Assembly (NCBI GenBank): GCA_027483005.1
Contig: JAIXVN010000534.1
Span: 1-5,026 of the forward strand
Length of the DNA: 5,026 bases
Direction: 5' to 3'
Source of the DNA: Verrucomicrobiaceae bacterium
GTDB lineage: Bacteria; Verrucomicrobiota; Verrucomicrobiia; Verrucomicrobiales; Akkermansiaceae
The notes below the pieces were generated by a model that ran no database searches, was not told the DNA's origin, and saw only the letters and a list, made by a program, of their open reading frames with translations. Position numbers and translations under genes: made by a program. Of this stretch, positions 1-5,026 are shown one piece after another (the first letter of the stretch is position 1; each line of letters begins with the position of its first letter).

Positions 1-1
1 G

Positions 2-838
2 CACCCCCGCAATCTGGCGCACCTCGAAGGGAATGAGAATTTTCGCTTCATCGAACACGATGTTTCCCTGCCCTTCGACGTCGAGGGCCCTGTGGACTAC
101 GTGTTCCACATGGCCTCGCCCGCCAGCCCGATCGACTACGTCAAGATCCCGATCGAGACCCTGAAGGCAGGCTCCTACGCCTCGCACAATGCCCTCGACC
201 TGGCTCTTGCAAAGGGTGCCACCTACCTTGTCGCCTCCACATCGGAAGTGTATGGCGACCCCGAAATCCACCCGCAGCCCGAAACCTACTGGGGAAATGT
301 CAACTCGATCGGCGTCCGCAGTTGTTATGACGAGGCGAAGCGCTACGCCGAAGCGGCCACCATGGCTTACCATCGCGCCCACGGGCTCGATACGAAGATC
401 GTCCGCATTTTCAACACCTACGGTCCGCGCATGCGTCTGGATGACGGTCGCGTGGTGCCGGCCTTCATTGGCCAGGCCCTGCGTGGTGAGCCGATGACCT
501 TGTTCGGCGATGGCTCGCAGACACGATCGTTCTGCTACGTGTCCGACCTCGTCGAGGGCATCTGGCGTCTCGCGCGTTCGGAGACCCACGAGCCGGTCAA
601 TTGCGGCAATCCCCATGAAATGACGATCCGGCAGTTCGCGGAGGAGATCGCGCGGCATTTCGGGCTGGAGCTCAATGTCGTCGAGCAGCCGCTGCCGCCG
701 GATGACCCGAAGGTTCGCAAGCCTGACATCACCCGTGCGAAAGCCGTGCTCGACTGGCAGCCCGTCGTTCCCTTCGACGAGGGGATCGCCAAGACGATCG
801 AGTATTTCCGAGGGTTTGTGGGTTCCACGTCGCATTGA
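2..838 (+). CDS. uxs: UDP-glucuronate decarboxylase (UDP-xylose synthase) family, 5'-truncated by window edge
   Basis: This is a short-chain dehydrogenase/reductase-fold, NAD-dependent nucleotide-sugar decarboxylase. The family converts UDP-glucuronate to UDP-xylose in the cytoplasm through a 4-keto intermediate. The frame is open from base 2, and 278 residues are visible before TGA at 836-838. Full-length family members have about 310-320 residues, so roughly 35-40 are missing, including the N-terminal GxxGxxG NAD-binding loop. Strong family signatures are seen in order: HLEG...FIEHDV near the start, [24 protein letters not shown] (from visible residue 80), YWGNVN, the catalytic YxxxK pair in CYDEAKR (Y109, K113), [10 protein letters not shown], and the [14 protein letters not shown] substrate-binding segment (R175). 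A GTG at 92 is internal to this conserved sequence and is not the true start. The stop overlaps the next start by 1 nt, so the two are probably translationally coupled. Family assignment is firm. The substrate could be UDP-GlcA or UDP-GlcNAcA (see findings). Confidence 0.93.
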   Translation, partial: HPRNLAHLEGNENFRFIEHDVSLPFDVEGPVDYVFHMASPASPIDYVKIPIETLKAGSYASHNALDLALAKGATYLVASTSEVYGDPEIHPQPETYWGNVNSIGVRSCYDEAKRYAEAATMAYHRAHGLDTKIVRIFNTYGPRMRLDDGRVVPAFIGQALRGEPMTLFGDGSQTRSFCYVSDLVEGIWRLARSETHEPVNCGNPHEMTIRQFAEEIARHFGLELNVVEQPLPPDDPKVRKPDITRAKAVLDWQPVVPFDEGIAKTIEYFRGFVGSTSH

Positions 839-2016
839 TGCCTTCCGAGCAGCCCATCGACTTCCTGATCGTCGGTGCCGGTTTCTCCGGTCTGGTGATC
901 GCGGAACAGCTGTCCAACGCGGGTTGGAGATGTGTCATTGTTGACAAGAGAGCCCATGTGGGCGGGAATGCCTATGACTACCGGGACGAGGCCGGGGTTC
1001 TGATCCATCCGTATGGACCTCACTATTTCAGGACCAACTCGCCACGGATCGTCGACTACCTCTCCCGCTTCACCGACTGGCACCCGGTCGAGTATCAGGT
1101 GAAGAGCTTCTCAGATGAGCGGTATTGGACCTTTCCGATCAATCTCGACACCTTCGAGGAACTCCTCGGCCGCCCATCCACGACGGAGGAATTCGAGTCA
1201 TGGCTTGAGGAAAAACGGGAGCCCGTCGAGGTGCCAAAGAACTCCGAGGAGGTCATCGTCTCCCAGGTGGGTCGCGAGCTCTATGAGCGGTTCTTTGAAG
1301 GCTACACCCTGAAACAGTGGCAGCGTCATCCACGCGATCTCGACCCATCGGTCTGCGGGCGGATCCCGATCCGCACCAACCGCGACCGCCGGTATCTCCG
1401 GGAGGAGTTTCAGGCCCTGCCGAGCGAAGGGTATTCAGCCATGTTCCAGCGGATGATCTCGGCCTCTCCAGGCCTTGAGGTTCATTTGAATCTGGATTTC
1501 CACGAGGCAAGGGTCCGCTGGCCCCACCAGCACTTGGTTTTCACAGGACCCATCGATGAGTACTTCGACCGATGCTTTGGACCACTTCCCTACCGGTCGC
1601 TGCGCTTTGAACACGAAAGCTTCACGGCCGAACAACTGGTGGAGCGGGAATCCATTTCCGGGAAAAGGAATCACTGGCAGCCGGAGATGCAGGTGAACTA
1701 CCCGGACGCCGAAGTCCCCTACACCCGGATCGTGGAAATGAAACACGCCACCGGCCAGGAGATCGAGGCCACGACGATCGTCCGGGAGTTTCCGGAAGCC
1801 TGGGAGCCCGGGAAAGAGCCCTTTTACCCGATCCCCGCAGAAGACGCGAAGGCCGCCTACCGCCGCTATGCCGAACTCGCGGAGAACGAAAAGAACGTGT
1901 CGTTCGTGGGCCGGCTCGCCGCCTACCGTTATTACAACATGGACCAAGTCACAGGCATGGCCCTGACTGAAGCCGCGAAGCTGATCGAGCGCTTCGGAGC
2001 CGCCACGCACGCATGA
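838..2016 (+). CDS. glf: UDP-galactopyranose mutase family protein (Glf; possible UDP-GalNAc mutase)
   Basis: This 392-residue flavoenzyme interconverts pyranose and furanose forms of a UDP-sugar, classically UDP-Galp to UDP-Galf, supplying furanose residues for surface glycans. It acts in the cytoplasm with reduced FAD. Seen in order: FAD-binding GAGFSG (13-18), the VGGNAYDY loop (41-48), [10 protein letters not shown] (57-66), TLKQW with the active-site Trp (W161), GRIPIRTN with a diphosphate-binding Arg (R179), PYTRI (R297), and [15 protein letters not shown] (356-370), which carries the expected Arg and Tyr ligands (R359, Y365). Length is normal for the family. The odd point is R65, where E. 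coli and Klebsiella enzymes have His in GPHIFHT. The start is the ATG at 838, overlapping the previous stop by 1 nt. A TTG directly before it (835) would add one residue and is less likely. No clear Shine-Dalgarno is seen. The end overlaps the next gene by 4 nt. Family is certain; the exact sugar is not. Confidence 0.95.
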   Translation: MPSEQPIDFLIVGAGFSGLVIAEQLSNAGWRCVIVDKRAHVGGNAYDYRDEAGVLIHPYGPHYFRTNSPRIVDYLSRFTDWHPVEYQVKSFSDERYWTFPINLDTFEELLGRPSTTEEFESWLEEKREPVEVPKNSEEVIVSQVGRELYERFFEGYTLKQWQRHPRDLDPSVCGRIPIRTNRDRRYLREEFQALPSEGYSAMFQRMISASPGLEVHLNLDFHEARVRWPHQHLVFTGPIDEYFDRCFGPLPYRSLRFEHESFTAEQLVERESISGKRNHWQPEMQVNYPDAEVPYTRIVEMKHATGQEIEATTIVREFPEAWEPGKEPFYPIPAEDAKAAYRRYAELAENEKNVSFVGRLAAYRYYNMDQVTGMALTEAAKLIERFGAATHA

Positions 2017-3329
2017 GTCTCCAGGAAAAACTCAAGGATCGCAGCGCCGTCATCGGCGTCGTCGGTCTCGGCTACGTCGGACTGCCGCTCGTGCTGGCCT
2101 ATGCCCGCAGCGGCATCCGCGCGGTGGGCTTCGACATCGACACGGCGAAGTCCGATGCCATCCATGCCGGGCGCAGCTACATCAAGCACATCCCGTCCGA
2201 ACACATCGCGGAGTCCCTCGCTGCCGGAACCTTGGATGCCACGACGGATTTCGCCCGTGTTTCCGAATGCGATGCCATCATCCTCTGCGTGCCGACGCCG
2301 CTCGATCACCATTTCGAGCCGGATCTGAGTTATGTCATCGACACCATCGAGTCGGTCGTTCCGCACATGAAGGCGGGCCAGGTCGTCAGCCTCGAAAGCA
2401 CCACCTATCCCGGCACCACGGATGAGGAACTCCTGAGCCGGGTCGAAGCCGCCGGGTTCAAGGCGGGTGAATCGGTTTACGTCGTTTACTCCCCCGAACG
2501 CGAGGATCCCGGCAATCCGAAGTTCTCCGCGACGAACATCCCGAAGGTCGTCGGAGGCATCACGCCCGCCTGCCTTGAAGCCGGAGTCGCCCTCTACGGC
2601 GCGGTCTTCGAACAGGTCGTGCCGGTCAGTTCCTGCAAGGTCGCCGAGCTGACCAAGCTCCTCGAAAACATTTTCCGCGCGGTGAACATCGGGCTCGTCA
2701 ACGAGCTGAAGATCGCCGCCGATGCGATGGGCATCGACATCTGGGAGGTCATCCGCGCCGCCTCGACCAAGCCCTTCGGCTTCACCCCCTTCTATCCCGG
2801 ACCCGGCCTCGGCGGTCACTGCATCCCGATTGATCCGTTCTACCTCACGTGGAAAGCCCGCGAGTATGGGGTCCACACCCGCTTCATCGAACTGGCCGGG
2901 GAAATCAACCGCTCGATGCCGAAGTACGTCGTCAATCGTACCATGGAGGCCCTCAACACCAGGGGCAAGGCAGTCAATGGCAGCCGCATCCTGATCCTCG
3001 GACTCGCCTACAAGGCCAACGTCGATGACATGCGGGAGTCGCCAACCTTCGAACTGCTCGATCGTTTCAAGTCCCTCGGGGCGCAGGTCGATTTCCACGA
3101 TCCGCACATCCGCGTCGTCGGACCGACCCGCGAGCACATGGCCTGGGCCGGAAAGGAATCCGTCGCCTGGTCGCCGGAAAACATCGCATCCTACGACTGC
3201 ATCGTGATCTCCACCCATCACGCCGCCTTCAACCTCACCGAGCTGGCCGCTTCCGCCGATCTGATCATCGACACAAGGAACGCCATGGCCGCCATCGCCA
3301 CCCGCGAAGGCCAGGTCCTCAAGGCCTGA
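2013..3329 (+). CDS. wbpA: UDP-N-acetyl-D-glucosamine 6-dehydrogenase (WbpA type)
   Basis: This 438-residue cytoplasmic enzyme belongs to the UDP-glucose/GDP-mannose dehydrogenase family. WbpA members oxidise UDP-GlcNAc twice with NAD+ to give UDP-GlcNAc-uronate, a precursor of B-band O-antigen sugars in Pseudomonas aeruginosa. Seen in order: Rossmann VVGLGYVG (16-23) with the ribose-binding Asp (D41), [17 protein letters not shown] (126-136), [11 protein letters not shown], the catalytic Lys/Asn of KLLEN (K215, N219), [11 protein letters not shown], the catalytic-Cys motif [18 protein letters not shown] (C270), and the C-terminal-domain [12 protein letters not shown] (K334, R341). By memory, the segments [22 protein letters not shown] and the long catalytic stretch match P. 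aeruginosa WbpA nearly word for word, which favours UDP-GlcNAc over UDP-glucose as substrate. It starts at ATG 2013 with a 4-nt ATGA overlap with glf; a weak GGAG lies 13 nt upstream. The alternative is a UDP-GalNAc or UDP-ManNAc dehydrogenase, which I consider less likely. Confidence 0.92.
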   Translation: MSLQEKLKDRSAVIGVVGLGYVGLPLVLAYARSGIRAVGFDIDTAKSDAIHAGRSYIKHIPSEHIAESLAAGTLDATTDFARVSECDAIILCVPTPLDHHFEPDLSYVIDTIESVVPHMKAGQVVSLESTTYPGTTDEELLSRVEAAGFKAGESVYVVYSPEREDPGNPKFSATNIPKVVGGITPACLEAGVALYGAVFEQVVPVSSCKVAELTKLLENIFRAVNIGLVNELKIAADAMGIDIWEVIRAASTKPFGFTPFYPGPGLGGHCIPIDPFYLTWKAREYGVHTRFIELAGEINRSMPKYVVNRTMEALNTRGKAVNGSRILILGLAYKANVDDMRESPTFELLDRFKSLGAQVDFHDPHIRVVGPTREHMAWAGKESVAWSPENIASYDCIVISTHHAAFNLTELAASADLIIDTRNAMAAIATREGQVLKA

Positions 3330-3374
3330 TCTCTTCTCTTGAGTCTTGAATCTTCAAGTCCTGTTTCTTCTCCC
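3330..3374 (+). repeat. Short intergenic linker with tandem heptamers and a small inverted repeat
   Basis: This 45-nt gap separates the dehydrogenase stop from the aminotransferase ATG and is the longest non-coding stretch in the window. It contains TTGAGTC (3339-3345) followed directly by TTGAATC (3346-3352) and a diverged third unit beginning TTCAAGT (3353). The arms CTTGAA and TTCAAG (3345-3350 and 3353-3358) form a perfect inverted repeat around TC. The rest is pyrimidine-rich, with no purine-rich ribosome binding site before the ATG. The 2-nt loop and lack of a following T-run argue against an intrinsic terminator. The function is unknown and the pattern may be chance or slippage-derived. 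Confidence 0.5.
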
Positions 3375-4565
3375 ATGCCCGTCCCCCTTCTCGACGTCAA
3401 CGCCCAGAATCTCCCGCTCGAAGCCGAGCTGAAGGAGGTCTTCGACCGTGTCCTGCACACCGGCCGGTTCATTCTTGGAGATGAGGTCGATGCCTTCGAG
3501 GCCGAGTGCGCCGCACTTGTCGGTGCGAAACACGCGATCTCGATGTCGTCCGGCACCGATGCGCTGCTCGCCGCCTTCATGGCCCTGAACCTCGGTCCTG
3601 GCGATGAAGTGCTCTGCCCGGCCTTCACCTTCTTTGCGACCGCCGGCTGCATTGCCCGCACGGGAGCCACGCCTGTGTTCTGCGACGTCTGCCCGGTCTG
3701 CTTCAACATCGACCTCGACTCCGCCGCTGAGCGACTCACTTCGAAAACAAAAGCCATTGTTCCCGTCCACCTCTTCGGCCAGTCCGCGGCGATGGATGAG
3801 GTGATGGCCTTTGCGAGGCAGCATGGGCTCGCGGTGATCGAGGACGCCGCCCAGGCGATCGGCTCGACCTACAAGGGTGTCGGCTGCGGCACGATCGGCG
3901 ACTACGGTTGTTATAGTTTTTTCCCGTCGAAGAATCTCGGCGGCTTCGGCGACGGCGGCCTGATCACCACCAACGACGATGCCCGGGCCGAGCAGCTCAA
4001 GCAGCTCCGCAACCACGGGATGCATCCGAAGTATCATCACTCCTTCGTCGGCGCGAACTTCCGGATGGACGCGCTGCAGTGCGCCCTGCTCCGGGTGAAG
4101 CTCCGCCACTATGCGGAATACACCGATGGCCGCCGCCGCAATGCTGCGTTCTACACGGAGAAATTGTCCGCGCTGCCCGGTGTTTCGACCGCCCTCGAGT
4201 CCGACTGCTGCTGCCCGGAAGGCCAGATCGCCCGTCTCGAGAGGGAGGGCGTCCGTCTTCTACTGCCTGTCTCGTACCAACACAACGGCCACATCTGGAA
4301 CCAATACACCCTGCGGGTGATCGGGGATGGCCGGCGCGACGCGCTGAAGCAGCACCTCATCGACAAGGGCATCGGCTGCGAGGTCTATTATCCGGTGCCG
4401 CTGCATCGTCAGGAGTGCTTCCAATCCCTTCCCGCGCAGGCCATCCAGGCCTGTCCGGTGTCCGAACGTCTCGCCACCGAGGTCCTCAGCATCCCGATCT
4501 ATCCCGAGCTGGTGGAAAGCCAGCGTCAGGAGGTCGTCGAGGCCATCACAGGCTTTCTTTCCTGA
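3375..4565 (+). CDS. PLP-dependent sugar aminotransferase, DegT/DnrJ/EryC1/StrS family (WbpE-like)
   Basis: This 396-residue, fold-type I aminotransferase would transfer an amino group, usually from glutamate, onto a keto-sugar nucleotide in the cytoplasm. Seen: PLLDVNAQN at the N-terminus, HTGRFILGDEV, the cofactor phosphate-binding MSSGTDAL (57-64), CPAFTFFATA, IVPVHLFGQ, EDAAQAIG with PLP-contacting D157 and Q160, SFFPSKNLGGFGDGG with the Schiff-base Lys (K186), RNHG, GANFRMDALQCALL and YYPVPLHRQ. The ATG at 3375 is chosen because family homology begins at PLLD; a TTG at 3339 would only add a Ser-rich 12-residue leader. Being next to a WbpA-type dehydrogenase, it is a candidate for the WbpE step (amination of UDP-3-keto-GlcNAc-uronate), but the 3-oxidase WbpB is not in the window. 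Oddities: 15 cysteines, a CxxCxxC cluster at 103-109, and an extra segment around 275-305 that makes it longer than the usual 360-375 residues. The exact substrate is unresolved. Confidence 0.93.
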   Translation: MPVPLLDVNAQNLPLEAELKEVFDRVLHTGRFILGDEVDAFEAECAALVGAKHAISMSSGTDALLAAFMALNLGPGDEVLCPAFTFFATAGCIARTGATPVFCDVCPVCFNIDLDSAAERLTSKTKAIVPVHLFGQSAAMDEVMAFARQHGLAVIEDAAQAIGSTYKGVGCGTIGDYGCYSFFPSKNLGGFGDGGLITTNDDARAEQLKQLRNHGMHPKYHHSFVGANFRMDALQCALLRVKLRHYAEYTDGRRRNAAFYTEKLSALPGVSTALESDCCCPEGQIARLEREGVRLLLPVSYQHNGHIWNQYTLRVIGDGRRDALKQHLIDKGIGCEVYYPVPLHRQECFQSLPAQAIQACPVSERLATEVLSIPIYPELVESQRQEVVEAITGFLS

Positions 4566-4582
4566 ACCTGTCTGCCGACTGG

Positions 4583-5026
4583 ATGAACCACCCCGACTAT
4601 CGAGTCCTCATGGCGGGAGTGGTTCCGCCACCCGTGCACGGGGCGTCGCTCGCCACGCGGGCCCTGTTTGATGCGGACCTTGCTCCGGTGTCAAAAATCC
4701 TGTTGGAGATCCGCTCGAGCACGAATCTGGAGAACGTCGGCAAGGCCTCGATCGGCAAGGGTCTGGGACTGGTCGCGCTGGTGGCCCGCTGCATCCGGTT
4801 GAAGCTCACGAAAGGTGGCCGTGTTCTCTACTACACTCCTGGTAGCGCGTCCTTCGTCCCCTTCGTCAGGGATGTGCTGTTCCTCGGCCTGTGCCGTCCG
4901 TTTTTCACCAAAACCGTCCTTCATTATCACTCCGGCGGGCTCCCGGATTACCTCGCGGCCAGCCCGGTGAGGAATTTTCTCGGGCGCTGGATCTACGGTC
5001 GAGGTGCCTGGGCGGTCAGCCTTTCC
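4583..5026 (+). CDS. Glycosyltransferase, GT-B fold, GT4-like, 3'-truncated by window edge
   Basis: The frame is open from ATG 4583 to the end of the window, giving 148 residues with no stop. It begins with a beta-strand and loop, YRVLMAGVVPPPVHGAS (6-22); a PPPxHG loop is typical of the acceptor-binding N-terminal domain of GT-B glycosyltransferases. Further family-like features are VGKASIGKG (about 52-60), a hydrophobic helix, YYTPGS (83-88), FVRDVLFLG, and LHYHSGG (113-119), resembling the H-x-H-x-G segment common in GT4 proteins. The C-terminal nucleotide-sugar-binding domain with its E(x7)E motif lies outside the window, so donor and linkage cannot be predicted. It starts 17 nt after the aminotransferase stop, with no visible Shine-Dalgarno. 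The ATG at 4610 is rejected because it would remove most of the first beta-strand. By position it probably transfers a sugar made by the upstream genes. Confidence 0.82.
   Translation, partial: MNHPDYRVLMAGVVPPPVHGASLATRALFDADLAPVSKILLEIRSSTNLENVGKASIGKGLGLVALVARCIRLKLTKGGRVLYYTPGSASFVPFVRDVLFLGLCRPFFTKTVLHYHSGGLPDYLAASPVRNFLGRWIYGRGAWAVSLS

Noticed and set aside
92..94. GTG as the start of the decarboxylase gene
   Set aside because: Codons upstream, back to base 2, encode conserved family sequence (HLEG...FIEHDV), so the gene begins outside the window.
1435..2010. A 191-codon open frame on the minus strand opposite the mutase
   Set aside because: It overlaps the conserved C-terminal half of the mutase, and its translation shows no recognisable motif.
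1932..3221. A 429-codon open frame on the minus strand opposite the dehydrogenase gene
   Set aside because: It lies antisense to a gene with complete WbpA-family motifs. Its translation is rich in Asp, Gly, Val and Arg with no recognisable domain, as expected from the reverse strand of GC-rich coding DNA.
3345..3358. Possible intrinsic terminator between the dehydrogenase and aminotransferase genes
   Set aside because: The stem is only 6 bp, AT-rich, with a 2-nt loop too tight for a stable hairpin, and no T-run follows. The gene order also argues for read-through.
3354..4109. A 251-codon open frame on the minus strand opposite the aminotransferase
   Set aside because: It is a shadow of the well-supported aminotransferase. 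It has no family motifs, low-complexity charged composition and no ribosome binding site.
4597..4930. Short minus-strand open frames in the last 450 bases
   Set aside because: The plus strand here encodes a glycosyltransferase N-terminal domain, open to the window edge, with PPPVHG and HYHSGG motifs. The minus-strand frames are shadows.

Overview
The window is one continuous, plus-strand block of surface-polysaccharide biosynthesis genes from a GC-rich bacterium. I read five genes, all in the same direction and tightly packed, with overlaps of 1 and 4 nt and gaps of 45 and 17 nt. The first gene is cut by the left edge and the last by the right edge. The layout is: (1) 2-838, UDP-glucuronate decarboxylase (UDP-xylose synthase) family, lacking its N-terminus; (2) 838-2016, UDP-galactopyranose mutase family (glf); (3) 2013-3329, UDP-N-acetylglucosamine 6-dehydrogenase of the WbpA type; (4) 3375-4565, a PLP-dependent sugar aminotransferase of the DegT/DnrJ/EryC1/StrS family; (5) 4583-5026, the N-terminal part of a GT-B glycosyltransferase resembling family GT4.

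Together these genes supply activated sugars for a lipopolysaccharide O-antigen, capsule or exopolysaccharide: a decarboxylated uronic acid (a pentose), a furanose sugar, an N-acetylhexosaminuronic acid and an amino sugar, followed by an enzyme that probably transfers one of them. No polymerase, flippase or chain-length regulator is visible, so the window is an interior slice of a larger locus.

The taxon cannot be fixed from the sequence. The high GC content, the absence of clear Shine-Dalgarno sequences and the character of the proteins would fit Verrucomicrobiota or a related PVC group, but this is only a tentative inference.

The families are well known and I see no wholly new system. The most interesting signals are at residue level and in the gene combination. 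The mutase has Arg where classical UDP-Galp mutases have His in the GPHIFHT motif, which suggests it may act on UDP-GalNAc. The UXS-family decarboxylase shares an operon with a UDP-GlcNAc 6-dehydrogenase, which raises the possibility of UDP-2-acetamido-2-deoxyxylose. The aminotransferase is unusually rich in cysteine and carries an extra segment. No RNA gene, mobile element, CRISPR array, promoter or intrinsic terminator was found. No stretch above 300 bases lacks a gene.
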